Below, one piece after another: positions 1 through 7,873 of a stretch of DNA of 45,382 nt (position 1 is the stretch's first letter; each line of letters opens with the position of its first letter). The notes under the pieces were generated by a model. That model was not told the origin of the DNA. It saw nothing but the letters and a program-made list of their open reading frames with translations, and searched no databases. Origin of the DNA: Pseudomonadota bacterium. GTDB lineage: Bacteria; Pseudomonadota; Alphaproteobacteria; Rhodobacterales; Rhodobacteraceae. The translations under genes were made by a program, and so were the position numbers. The stretch covers positions 1-45,382 of the forward strand of contig JAJXZX010000024.1 in the NCBI GenBank assembly GCA_021779835.1. The letters are read 5' to 3'.

Positions 1-1
1 A

Positions 2-73
2 ATCCAGATCCGCGTCGCACTCATCAATCGCTTCAACGCACTCGGCACCGCCGAAATCGTTCGCGTGCCCTGA
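2..73 (+). CDS. 3' end of an unidentified protein-coding gene (partial)
   Basis: Only the last 23 codons and a TGA stop lie inside the window. The peptide ends in ALGTAEIVRVP and has codon use like the neighbouring genes, so it is probably the tail of a real gene entering from the left edge. The product cannot be recognised from so short a piece. It points towards the minus-strand flavoprotein gene, so the two genes are convergent with a gap of about 76 bases that shows no clear terminator. Confidence 0.45.
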   Translation: MQIRVALINRFNALGTAEIVRVP

Positions 74-149
74 GCCCAACGGGGAAAGGGGCTGTCATGC
101 CTCAAGCGTGAATTGCGCAACAACGCCGTCTAGCGCCAATTTAGGTGCC

Positions 150-1376
150 CTATTGCCGCGCGGCGATGTGGCCGGCCACATAATCTGCGTCATGCCACAC
201 GCCCCAAATGAACGGAGAGGCGCGCCGCGCCAGCCATGCGAGCCCGAGGAAATACAGCCCCGGCACCTGTGCCACGCCGCGTTGGTGGATCGGCCTGCCC
301 TTGGCATCGAACGCATCCACCTGCACCCAGCCGAAATCGAGGGCAAAGCCGGTGGCCCAGATGATTGCGGTTATGCCCGCCTCTGCCAGATCAAGCTGCA
401 GGATCGGGTTCGTGACACACGCGGGAGCGGGGTCGATCAGGCGCGCCTCGGGCTCTTCGGGGAAATCGAGCCCCTCCCGCGCGATGTAGGCATCGGCGGC
501 ATCCAGCACGGAAAGGTAGTTCGCGTCGCCTTGGGCGATGTTCTTGGGCAGATCGGACGCGAACTGCAACACGCCCGCCTCATAAGCCCCTGCCCGCCCC
601 AGCAGCGTCATCCCCCGCGCGGCAAGGCGGCGGAAATCAACGGTATGGCCGCCATGCGCGCCGCTGACCGCGATCGTCACATGTTCCATCCCCGGCTCGA
701 TCGCCTTGGCATCCCACTTGCCCAACGCGCCCAGCCACCAGACGAAATCCTTGCCGCGATAGGCGCGCGGCGGGCGGTCGTGCGGTCCGACGGACAGATA
801 GACCTTCTTGCCCGCGCGCTGCAATTCATCGGCAATCTGCGCGCCCGACGACCCGGCGCCGATCACCATCACCGCGCCTTCGGGCAACTGGCCCGGATTG
901 CGATAAGCGCTGGAGTGCATCTGTACGATCCCTGCGTCTTGCGGGATCACGGTCGGGATCAGCGGGCGCTGAAACGGCCCGGTGGCAACGATCACATTGC
1001 GTGCCTCGATCACTCCGTCAGAGGTTTCGGCGCGATAGCCCTTGCCGTCCGAGATCTGGCGCAGCGCGGTCACAGCAACGCCCGTGCGGATCGGCGCGTT
1101 GATATGTTTGGCGAATTCGACGAAATAATCGACGATGCGATCCTTGGTGGCAAAGCTGTCAGGGTCGATACCGGCGAAGGCCAACGCCGGAAAGCGGTCG
1201 TGCCATGCCGGGCCGTTTGCAACCAGCGAATCCCACCGTTCCGTGCGCCACCGCTCTGCGATCCGGTGGCGTTCCAACACCAAATGCGGCACGCCGCGTT
1301 CGCGCAGATGCGCGCTGGCCGCCAATCCGGCCTGACCGCCGCCAATCACCAGCGTATCAACTACTTCAACGGACAT
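150..1376 (-). CDS. FAD/NAD(P)-dependent oxidoreductase, flavin monooxygenase-like
   Basis: A 408-residue protein with two dinucleotide-binding Rossmann motifs. The first, GGGQAG, is at residues 12-17 directly after the start and would bind FAD. The second, GAGSSG, is at about 173-178 and would bind NAD(P)H. An ATG motif (ATGPF, about 131-135) links the domains, as in the CzcO/flavin-containing monooxygenase group of putative flavoprotein oxidoreductases. The C-terminal part has a second ATGF-type motif (IWATGFALDFGW). There is no signal peptide, so it should be cytosolic. Known relatives act on small molecules, amines or metals, and the substrate here cannot be inferred. The gene stands alone, with about 290 bases upstream that contain an inverted repeat at 1481-1501. 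Confidence 0.85.
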   Translation of the reverse strand: MSVEVVDTLVIGGGQAGLAASAHLRERGVPHLVLERHRIAERWRTERWDSLVANGPAWHDRFPALAFAGIDPDSFATKDRIVDYFVEFAKHINAPIRTGVAVTALRQISDGKGYRAETSDGVIEARNVIVATGPFQRPLIPTVIPQDAGIVQMHSSAYRNPGQLPEGAVMVIGAGSSGAQIADELQRAGKKVYLSVGPHDRPPRAYRGKDFVWWLGALGKWDAKAIEPGMEHVTIAVSGAHGGHTVDFRRLAARGMTLLGRAGAYEAGVLQFASDLPKNIAQGDANYLSVLDAADAYIAREGLDFPEEPEARLIDPAPACVTNPILQLDLAEAGITAIIWATGFALDFGWVQVDAFDAKGRPIHQRGVAQVPGLYFLGLAWLARRASPFIWGVWHDADYVAGHIAARQ

Positions 1377-1480
1377 GTCGGCATCCCTCTTGGTCCCTGC
1401 AATGTCAGCCCTGCGGCTAAGGTCTGCCCTTTGGCGTATTGGAAACGTGAGTTCGGGAAAACAACGATTTCATGTATCTT

Positions 1481-1501
1481 TGATTAGGGTATTGCTAATC
1501 A
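1481..1501. promoter_or_regulatory. Inverted repeat, candidate operator
   Basis: Arms TGATTAG and CTAATCA are perfect 7-base inverted repeats separated by seven bases. The site sits about 105 bases upstream of the minus-strand flavoprotein start and about 170 bases upstream of the exported protein gene on the + strand. The AT-rich, two-fold symmetric form is typical of a dimeric repressor or activator site, but no regulator is encoded next to it. Apart from this repeat I see nothing definable in the 1377-1667 gap. Confidence 0.35.
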
Positions 1502-1667
1502 CCATGTGGCAAGAGACACGCTGCGAAAGTGCAGTTTTTCTTGCCTTTTTAGGGGCTTTCAAGGAAAACGTCACGACCCACCACGCGGTTTTGCCGACGG
1601 GGGGCACCTGAACGGATCGGGCCGTGGGCCAGACCGACGCCACCGCTTCCGAGGATACGCCCGCTAG

Positions 1668-2186
1668 ATGACGCCATTGCAAACGTTCCGACCCGTCCTT
1701 TTGGCCTTGGCGCTCTGCCCGCAGACAGCTCTAGCCGCGCCCAGTGATCCGTTGCAGGCAGATCCGGCCGCGATCCGGGTAACGCTGACCCTGCCAGAGG
1801 GCATCGGGTTGGTAGCGGGGTCAGCCTCGCTGCAATTCGGCGCGACCAACGGCAAGACCGGGGTGACGACCAACGCCACCGACGCGCTCAGCGACACCGC
1901 CACAGGTCAAACGCACGAATTGCGGCTGACGACGCCAGAGACGGCGCAATTGCGCGGCGTTCAGGCCGTTATAGCCCAGTGGAAGGCGAAAGGGGAACAG
2001 GGGCGCGGCGCGTTGACGGTGGCTTTTACCCCCTGCCTCGCCAGCCCGGGCGCGCCGATCGACACGTCGATGGGTCTGTCGATCCGCTTTGCCGAAACCG
2101 GGCCGAAAATGAATCTCGTCGATAGCACGGCGACGCTGGCGGACTTCCTGAAGGCCAGCGGCCAGACCATTGCCGCCTGCCCGTGA
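1668..2186 (+). CDS. Small exported protein of unknown function
   Basis: A 172-residue protein with a clear N-terminal signal peptide: a basic, hydrophobic start (MTPLQTFRPVLLALALC) and a likely cleavage site after ALA-A near residue 24. The mature part is rich in Thr, Ala and Gly, suggesting a beta-rich periplasmic protein. It has two cysteines, in TPCLASP and at the C-terminal AACP, that could form a disulfide. I do not recognise the family. A GAGGAT sequence lies about ten bases before the ATG as a possible ribosome site. It sits just upstream of the rsfS block on the same strand, but about 170 bases and a possible promoter separate them, so co-transcription is uncertain. Confidence 0.65.
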   Translation: MTPLQTFRPVLLALALCPQTALAAPSDPLQADPAAIRVTLTLPEGIGLVAGSASLQFGATNGKTGVTTNATDALSDTATGQTHELRLTTPETAQLRGVQAVIAQWKAKGEQGRGALTVAFTPCLASPGAPIDTSMGLSIRFAETGPKMNLVDSTATLADFLKASGQTIAACP

Positions 2187-2240
2187 AAACCGCGCCTGTG
2201 GCCGCAAAGGCGACAACCGGCCGGATCATGCCCGCATACA

Positions 2241-2269
2241 TTGAGATTTCATCTTTGCGATGTTAAGTT
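2241..2269 (+). promoter_or_regulatory. Candidate sigma-70-type promoter for the rsfS block
   Basis: TTGAGA at 2241-2246 matches five of six bases of the -35 consensus. Seventeen bases later TAAGTT (2264-2269) is a weak -10 match. It lies 50-110 bases ahead of the rsfS start candidates. The position suits a promoter for the housekeeping run, but the -10 is poor, so this is only a candidate. Confidence 0.3.
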
Positions 2270-2354
2270 GATGCAATGCCCAGCGCCGGGGTCCAGTCGG
2301 CGCGCATTCCAGGAGGACGATGTCCTGTCTCAGACATTGCTCGCAGCCGGCACC

Positions 2355-2744
2355 ATGGCTGCACCGCGGGCGCCGATGATGGCGCACCAAGACGATGATT
2401 CCAGCAAAGATCTGCTGAACCGCATTCTCACCTCGCTTGACGATGACAAGGCCGAAGACGTGATCGCCATCGATCTGCGTGGACGCTCTGACATGGCCGA
2501 TTATATGGTGGTCTGCTCGGGCCGTTCTACCCGGCAGGTCAGCTCCATCGCTGAAAAGCTGGTGGATCGGCTGAAAACCGAGGCTGGGCGCAGCTCCAAG
2601 ATCGAAGGCAAGGAAACCGGCGATTGGGTTCTGATCGACACGGGCGACGTGATCGTCCATGTCTTCCGGCCCGAAGTGCGGGAATTCTATCAGCTGGAAA
2701 AGATGTGGATGCCCACAGCCGGCGCGAACCCCGCGCAGGTCTAA
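2355..2744 (+). CDS. rsfS: Ribosomal silencing factor RsfS
   Basis: RsfS binds ribosomal protein uL14 on the large subunit and blocks subunit joining under nutrient limitation. The family core is unmistakable: DKAEDVIAIDLRGRSDMADYMVVCSGRSTRQV, then KIEGKETGDWVLIDTGDVIVHVFRPEVREFYQLEKMW. The start is uncertain. The ATG at 2355 gives 129 residues, but it has no good ribosome site. A perfect AGGAGG at 2311-2316 lies eight bases before an in-frame CTG at 2325, which would give 139 residues with an N-terminus of SQTLLAAG. An ATG at 2320 is out of frame and soon meets a stop. rlmH follows after six bases, a pairing (rsfS-rlmH) that is widespread in bacteria. Confidence 0.93.
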   Translation: MAAPRAPMMAHQDDDSSKDLLNRILTSLDDDKAEDVIAIDLRGRSDMADYMVVCSGRSTRQVSSIAEKLVDRLKTEAGRSSKIEGKETGDWVLIDTGDVIVHVFRPEVREFYQLEKMWMPTAGANPAQV

Positions 2745-2750
2745 GCAACC

Positions 2751-3221
2751 GTGCGCGTGCATATCTGCGCCGTGGGCCGGTTGCGCACCGGACCAGAGCG
2801 CGCACTGATCGACGACTACCTAACCCGATTCGACCGCACCGGGCGGGCCCTTGGCCTTGGCCCGGCTGCTGTCGCAGAAGTCGAGGATAAAAAGGGTGGC
2901 GGCATGGCGGCGGAGGCCGAGCTGTTGGAACGTGCAGTGCCCTCTGGTGCGCTGATCTGCGTGCTGGACGAACGCGGGCGGGTGATGTCCTCGCCCGAAT
3001 TTGCCGACCAGATTGCGGGCTGGCGTGATGGCGGGCGGCAGGATCTGGCCTTTGTGATCGGCGGCGCGGACGGCATTGCGCCAGAACTGCGCGCCAAGGC
3101 GGGGTTTTCCCTGTCGTTCGGGCGCATGGTCTGGCCGCATATGTTGGTGCGCGTGATGCTAAGCGAACAGCTTTACCGCGCCGCGTCGATACTGTCCGGG
3201 GCGCCGTATCACCGGGTATAA
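2751..3221 (+). CDS. rlmH: 23S rRNA (pseudouridine-1915 N3)-methyltransferase RlmH
   Basis: A 156-residue SPOUT-class methyltransferase that methylates pseudouridine 1915 in helix 69 of 23S rRNA, using S-adenosylmethionine, on assembled 70S ribosomes. The SAM-binding knot motif FVIGGADG is at residues 101-108, and the family C-terminus (SEQLYRAASILSGAPYHRV, with the terminal Tyr-His-Arg) is complete. The length fits the family. It starts with GTG, six bases after the rsfS stop, so the two are almost certainly one operon. The initial RVHICAVGRL strand is also typical of the family and supports this start. Confidence 0.95.
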   Translation: MRVHICAVGRLRTGPERALIDDYLTRFDRTGRALGLGPAAVAEVEDKKGGGMAAEAELLERAVPSGALICVLDERGRVMSSPEFADQIAGWRDGGRQDLAFVIGGADGIAPELRAKAGFSLSFGRMVWPHMLVRVMLSEQLYRAASILSGAPYHRV

Positions 3222-3250
3222 GACGGCCATTCGCGCGCCCCCGCGCGGTT

Positions 3251-3270
3251 GCTCCCGCTGAGCGGGCAGC
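3251..3270. terminator. Short stem-loop between rlmH and gpmI
   Basis: CCCGC (3254-3258) pairs with GCGGG (3262-3266) around a TGA loop, and outer GCT/AGC pairs extend the stem past one bulged base. No U-run follows. It lies in the 83-base gap between rlmH and gpmI and could be a weak terminator, a processing site or neither. Confidence 0.25.
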
Positions 3271-3304
3271 GTAGAACAGCGACTAACCAGCGAGGGACCG
3301 TGCC

Positions 3305-4822
3305 ATGACCCATCCAAAGCCCGTCGTTCTGTGCATTCTTGATGGCTGGGGCCTGAACCCCGACACATCGGCGAACGCGCCATATCTGGCCAAGACGCCG
3401 ACGTTTGACCGCCTGATGGCGACCTGCCCCAATTCGACGCTGATCACTTGCGGGCCGGATGTGGGGTTGCCGACGGGGCAGATGGGCAACTCTGAGGTTG
3501 GCCACATGAACATCGGTGCGGGCCGCGTTGTGGCGATGGATCTGGGCCAGATCGACCTTGCCATCGAGGACGGCTCCTTTGTCAGGAACGGTCCGCTGTT
3601 GGATTTCATCGCGAGCCTGAAGAAGACCGGCGGCACCGCGCATCTGATGGGCGTGGTTTCGGATGGCGGCGTGCATGGTCATATCGTGCATCTGCTGGCG
3701 GCAGCTACGGCAATTGCGGGCGCGGGCGTGCCGGTGGTGATCCACGCGATCACCGACGGGCGCGACGTGGCGCCGACCTCTGGCGCGGGTTTTGTGGCGG
3801 AATTGCTCGCGAAACTGCCAAAGGGGGCCAGCGTCGGCTCTGTAATCGGGCGCTATTACGCGATGGACCGCGACAACCGGTGGGAGCGTGTGGAACGCGC
3901 CTATGACGCGATGATCCGCGCCAAGGGCGAGGTGGCAGCCGATGCTGGTGGCGCAGTCACCGCCGCCTATGCGCGGGGCGAAACCGATGAGTTCATCGCC
4001 CCCACCGTGATCGCGGGCTATGGCGGCGCCAAGGATGGCGACGGCTTCTTCTGCCTCAACTTCCGCGCCGACCGCGCGCGCGAGATCCTTGCCGCTATTG
4101 GCGACCCTGCGTTCAAAGGGTTTGACACTGGCACGCGCCCGAAATGGGCGGGGCTGCTGGGTATGGTGGATTACTCCGCCGCGCACGACGCCTATATGAC
4201 CGCCGCCTACCCCAAGAAGGTGGTGACGAACACGCTGGCCGAATGGGTCGCGGGCAAGGGGCTGAAGCAGTTCCACATCGCCGAGACAGAGAAATACCCC
4301 CATGTCACCTTCTTCCTGAACGGTGGCAAGGAAACGCCGGAGACTGGCGAAGTGCGCTATATGGCCGCCTCTCCCAAGGTGGCGACCTACGACCTGCAAC
4401 CGGAAATGTCCTCGGTCGAGGTGACCGACCATCTGGTCACGGCGATTCACGGCGGCTTTGACCTGATCGTGGTGAACTACGCCAACCCCGACATGGTCGG
4501 CCACACCGGCAGCCTGCCCGCTGCAATTGCGGCATGTGAGGCGGTGGACCGCGGCCTGACCCGCGTGGTTGCAGCGCTGGAGGAGGTTGGCGGCGCGATG
4601 ATCGTCACCGCCGACCATGGCAACTGCGAAACGATGGTGGACCCGGTGACCGGGGGGCCGCACACCTCGCACACCACCAACCCGGTGCCGGTGATCCTGG
4701 TCGGCGGGCCGAAGAGGGCTACGTTGCACAACGGGCGGCTGGCCGATCTGGCGCCGACGCTGCTGGCGCTGATGGACATCGTGCCGCCGCCTGAAATGAC
4801 CGGCAAGAGCTTGATCGACTGA
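3305..4822 (+). CDS. gpmI: 2,3-bisphosphoglycerate-independent phosphoglycerate mutase
   Basis: Interconverts 3- and 2-phosphoglycerate in glycolysis and gluconeogenesis through a phosphoserine intermediate and two Mn2+ ions. The 505 residues match the usual family length. The N-terminal metal motif ILDGWG (Asp13) and the catalytic serine in MGNSEVGH (Ser63) are present. So are the substrate segment GRDVAP, the motif NYANPDMVGHTG and the C-terminal metal motif TADHGN. A ribosome site (GAGGGA) precedes the ATG. The TGA stop overlaps the ATG of the following envC-like gene by one base (TGATG), which implies translational coupling. The link between a glycolytic enzyme and cell-wall genes is a conserved arrangement in this group rather than a functional pathway. 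Confidence 0.97.
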   Translation: MTHPKPVVLCILDGWGLNPDTSANAPYLAKTPTFDRLMATCPNSTLITCGPDVGLPTGQMGNSEVGHMNIGAGRVVAMDLGQIDLAIEDGSFVRNGPLLDFIASLKKTGGTAHLMGVVSDGGVHGHIVHLLAAATAIAGAGVPVVIHAITDGRDVAPTSGAGFVAELLAKLPKGASVGSVIGRYYAMDRDNRWERVERAYDAMIRAKGEVAADAGGAVTAAYARGETDEFIAPTVIAGYGGAKDGDGFFCLNFRADRAREILAAIGDPAFKGFDTGTRPKWAGLLGMVDYSAAHDAYMTAAYPKKVVTNTLAEWVAGKGLKQFHIAETEKYPHVTFFLNGGKETPETGEVRYMAASPKVATYDLQPEMSSVEVTDHLVTAIHGGFDLIVVNYANPDMVGHTGSLPAAIAACEAVDRGLTRVVAALEEVGGAMIVTADHGNCETMVDPVTGGPHTSHTTNPVPVILVGGPKRATLHNGRLADLAPTLLALMDIVPPPEMTGKSLID

Positions 4823-5952
4823 TGCTTCGCCGCGCGGGCCTGATCCTGTCGATGATCTGCCTTGCCGCGCCCTTGCGCGCCGAGGATGATGCGGCAACGC
4901 AGGCCCGCGCGGCGTCGGCGGCGCTGAAAACCTCGATCGCCGGGCTGAAAGCGGCAACCAGCGCCAAGGATAGGGTCGCCGCCCTGACGACGACGATAGA
5001 GGCCTACGAGGCCGGGCTGTCCTCGTTACGCACAGGTTTGCGCCGCGTCACCTTCCGTGAAGAGGCGATGCAGAGGCAATTCGACGCCAAGCGAGACCGC
5101 ATTCAGCAATTGCTGGGTGTGCTGTCCGCGATGGAGGCGACGCCAACCCCGTTTCTGCTCGCCGGGCCAGAATCGCCCTTGGACTCCATCCGCTCTGGCA
5201 TGATCGTGGCGGACGTGACCCCCGCGTTGCAAGCCGAGGCGGAAGCGCTGCGCAAACAGCTTAAGGAAGTGGCCGACCTTCAAGCGTCGCAATTAGCGGC
5301 GGTGACCATCCTGCGCAGCGGCCTCGTCGCCGTGCAAGACGCGCGCACCACGCTAAGTCAGGCGATCTCTGATCGCACTGACCTACCCAAACGCATAACC
5401 GAAAGCCCGGCAGAGCTGAAGCAGGTTGCGCTTAGTGTCAAGACGCTGGGTGCCTTCGCCGATGCGCTTGGCGACCGCCGCATGGCCCCCGCCGATCCCA
5501 CCAAGGATTTCACCACGGCCAAGGGCAGCCTGCCGTTGCCGGTGCAGGGCACCATACTGCGCCACGCGAACGAAGCAGACGCAGCTGGCATACGCCGCCC
5601 CGGCCTGATCATCGCCACCCGCCCGCGCGCGTTGGTCACCACGCCATGGGCTGCGACCATCCGCTACCGCGGCCCGCTGCTTGACTACGGAAATGTGATT
5701 ATTCTTGAGCCCGGCGACGGCTATCTACTGGTGCTGGCCGGGTTAGATGTCGTTTACGGTAACGTCGGCGATGTAATCGCAGCGGGTACTCCGGTCGGCC
5801 TCATGGGCGGAAAAGACGCAGATCCGGCCGAGTTTGTCGTCAATGCCGAGAATGGCGGTGGTGCAGACCGGACGGAAACGCTTTATATGGAACTCAGACA
5901 GGGCAGCAAGCTGATCAACCCCGAAGAATGGTTTGCCAAGGCAAGGGAATAG
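4822..5952 (+). CDS. EnvC-like murein hydrolase activator (degenerate M23/LytM domain)
   Basis: A 376-residue exported protein: signal peptide about 1-20 (MLRRAGLILSMICLAAPLRA), an Ala/Leu/Lys-rich coiled-coil region about 23-215, and a C-terminal LytM-like domain about 235-376. In active M23 peptidases zinc is held by an HxxxD and an HxH motif. Here the matching stretches read GLIIATRP, EPGDGYLLVLAGL and LYMELRQ, with no zinc-binding histidines. This matches EnvC-type activators, which bind and switch on amidases at the division septum rather than cut peptidoglycan themselves. It overlaps gpmI by one base and is followed after nine bases by ctpA, as in many alphaproteobacteria. An amidase partner is not in the window. 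Confidence 0.85.
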   Translation: MLRRAGLILSMICLAAPLRAEDDAATQARAASAALKTSIAGLKAATSAKDRVAALTTTIEAYEAGLSSLRTGLRRVTFREEAMQRQFDAKRDRIQQLLGVLSAMEATPTPFLLAGPESPLDSIRSGMIVADVTPALQAEAEALRKQLKEVADLQASQLAAVTILRSGLVAVQDARTTLSQAISDRTDLPKRITESPAELKQVALSVKTLGAFADALGDRRMAPADPTKDFTTAKGSLPLPVQGTILRHANEADAAGIRRPGLIIATRPRALVTTPWAATIRYRGPLLDYGNVIILEPGDGYLLVLAGLDVVYGNVGDVIAAGTPVGLMGGKDADPAEFVVNAENGGGADRTETLYMELRQGSKLINPEEWFAKARE

Positions 5953-5961
5953 GACGACGCC

Positions 5962-7347
5962 ATGAGGAAATTTGTGATGGTCGCCGTGGGCGGCACATTG
6001 GCAGGGATTATTGCGACCACGCAGGTTGCAGGACCGCTGCTGGCCGAACAGGCAAAACCCGAGACGTCGGTCTACCAACAGCTTGACCTGTTTGGCACCG
6101 TGTTCGAACGCATCCGCGCCCAATATGTGCAGCCGGTCGATGCGAGCAAGCTTATCGAGGCGGCAATCAACGGCATGCTGACCTCGCTTGACCCGCACTC
6201 CAGCTACATGGACGCCAAGGAATACGCCGCGATGCAGGTGCAGACCAAGGGCGAGTTCGGCGGTCTTGGCATCGAGGTCACGATGGATCAGGGCTATATA
6301 AAGGTCGTCTCGCCAATCGACGGAACCCCGGCAGCGGCGGCAGGGATTCAGCCGGGCGACTATATCACCAAGGTGAATGGCGCCACGGTGATGGGCATGA
6401 CGCTGGATCAAGCGGTGGAGTCGATGCGCGGGCCGGTCGGTTCGGAAATCAAGATCACCGTCGTGCGCAAAGGGACCAAAGATCCGTTCGACGTGACGCT
6501 GGTGCGCGACACCATCAAGCTGACCGCGGCCAAGGGATCGCTGGAAGGCAACACCGTGGTCTTGCGCCTCACCACCTTCAACGATCAGACCTATGACGGC
6601 ATGAAGGCCGGTCTGGACAAGGCGCTGAAGGATGCGGGCGGGCTCGACAAGATCAACGGCGTCGTGATCGACCTGCGCAACAACCCGGGTGGCTTGCTGA
6701 CACAGGCGATCAAGGTCTCGGACGCGTTCCTCAATCAGGGAGAGATCGTCTCGACCCGTGGCCGCAATCCGGGCGATGGCGAGCGTTTCAACGCAACGCC
6801 GGGCGACCTTATCAACGGCAAACCGATCGTGGTGCTGATTAACGGCGGCACTGCATCAGCATCCGAAATCGTCACCGGCGCATTGCAAGACCACCACCGC
6901 GCGGTGGTCATCGGCACCAAAAGCTTTGGCAAAGGCTCGGTTCAGACCATCATCCCGATCAAGGGTGAAGGCGCGATGCGCCTGACCACGGCGCGGTATT
7001 ACACGCCGTCGGGCCGCTCGATTCAGGCTCTGGGTATCTCGCCCGATATCGTGGTGCCGCAAGAGCAGGCAAAGGTGCTTGACGCCTCCAAACAGGACAA
7101 CCAACAGACGTCCGAGTCGCAACTGAAGGGCATCCTGTCGAATGACTCGATGACCGACGCCGAGAAAAAACAATACATCGCTGAACAAAAGGCGGCGGCG
7201 GACGAGGCCAAACTGCGCGACAGCGACTTCCAGCTTGCCTATGCGGTGGACCTTCTGAAGGGGTTGGCCGTCGCCAATGCCACAGCGACGGCTCCGGCTC
7301 CCACTTCGGCTCCGGCGGCTGACGCTGCACCTGCTCCGGCAAACTAA
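5962..7347 (+). CDS. ctpA: Carboxy-terminal processing protease, S41 family (CtpA)
   Basis: A 461-residue periplasmic serine protease with an N-terminal signal/anchor (about 5-28), a PDZ domain (about 95-170, with [10 protein letters not shown] and the ligand-binding carboxylate region) and the S41 catalytic core. The core has NNPGG at about 240-244, the catalytic Ser299 in GGTASAS and the general-base Lys324 in SFGKG; their 25-residue spacing is that of known Ser-Lys dyads. The last 40 residues are an Ala/Pro-rich tail, probably disordered. CtpA proteases trim or degrade exported proteins and some cell-wall hydrolases. That suits its position directly behind an EnvC-like hydrolase activator, nine bases away and in the same transcript. 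Start ATG chosen at the signal peptide. Confidence 0.95.
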   Translation: MRKFVMVAVGGTLAGIIATTQVAGPLLAEQAKPETSVYQQLDLFGTVFERIRAQYVQPVDASKLIEAAINGMLTSLDPHSSYMDAKEYAAMQVQTKGEFGGLGIEVTMDQGYIKVVSPIDGTPAAAAGIQPGDYITKVNGATVMGMTLDQAVESMRGPVGSEIKITVVRKGTKDPFDVTLVRDTIKLTAAKGSLEGNTVVLRLTTFNDQTYDGMKAGLDKALKDAGGLDKINGVVIDLRNNPGGLLTQAIKVSDAFLNQGEIVSTRGRNPGDGERFNATPGDLINGKPIVVLINGGTASASEIVTGALQDHHRAVVIGTKSFGKGSVQTIIPIKGEGAMRLTTARYYTPSGRSIQALGISPDIVVPQEQAKVLDASKQDNQQTSESQLKGILSNDSMTDAEKKQYIAEQKAAADEAKLRDSDFQLAYAVDLLKGLAVANATATAPAPTSAPAADAAPAPAN

Positions 7348-7356
7348 GACAAGGCA

Positions 7357-7377
7357 GGCCGGGGCGATCCCCCGGCC
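7357..7377 (+). promoter_or_regulatory. Strong hairpin between ctpA and rppH
   Basis: GGCCGGGG (7357-7364) and CCCCGGCC (7370-7377) form a perfect 8-base GC stem with a 5-base loop. It starts nine bases after the ctpA stop and ends ten bases before the rppH ATG. No U-run follows, and rppH has no visible Shine-Dalgarno between the hairpin and its start. It could be an mRNA 3'-end stabiliser, an attenuator, or a structure controlling rppH translation. Confidence 0.5.
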
Positions 7378-7387
7378 CGAATTTCCC

Positions 7388-7873
7388 ATGAAAATCGAAG
7401 ACGCCGCCAAACTGCCCTATCGCCCCTGCGCCGGGGTGATGTTGATCAACCGCGAGGGGCTGATCTTTGCCGGACTGCGCAAAGACAGCAACGCCACCGC
7501 ATGGCAGATGCCGCAGGGCGGCATAGACAAGGGCGAGGCCCCGCTTGACGCCGCAAAGCGCGAGTTGTGGGAGGAAACCGGCGTCAGCGCCGATCTGGTC
7601 GAACTGGTGGCCGAGGCGCCGGATTGGATCGCCTACGACCTGCCGCCAGAGCTTTTGGGCAAGGTCTGGAAAGGAAAATATCGCGGCCAGAACCAGCGCT
7701 GGTTCCTGTTCCGCTTTACGGGGGCGGACGATCAGGTGAACATTGCCACCGAACACCCGGAATTTTCCGAGTGGCGCTGGATCGTCGCCGACGCGATGCT
7801 AGCGGCCATCGTGCCCTTCAAACGCGAGGTTTATGCGGCCGTTATCGCCGCATTCCGCCCGCACCTGCTTTAG
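7388..7873 (+). CDS. rppH: RNA pyrophosphohydrolase RppH (Nudix)
   Basis: Removes pyrophosphate from the 5' end of triphosphorylated transcripts, which starts 5'-dependent RNA decay. The 161 residues carry a perfect Nudix box (GX5EX7REUXEEXGU) from Gly44 in [10 protein letters not shown] through RELWEETG to Val66. The RppH-type N-terminus [11 protein letters not shown] and the [11 protein letters not shown] motif are present and separate it from other Nudix enzymes. Reading is open upstream into the ctpA tail, but homology begins at [14 protein letters not shown], so the ATG at 7388 is chosen. The final codons overlap the convergent apbE gene by four bases. Confidence 0.93.
   Translation: MKIEDAAKLPYRPCAGVMLINREGLIFAGLRKDSNATAWQMPQGGIDKGEAPLDAAKRELWEETGVSADLVELVAEAPDWIAYDLPPELLGKVWKGKYRGQNQRWFLFRFTGADDQVNIATEHPEFSEWRWIVADAMLAAIVPFKREVYAAVIAAFRPHLL

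Noticed and set aside
3209..4957. A 582-codon open frame on the minus strand
   Set aside because: It runs antisense through gpmI, whose motifs are complete. The translation is rich in Arg, His and Gly with no recognisable domain, as expected for the shadow of a GC-rich gene.
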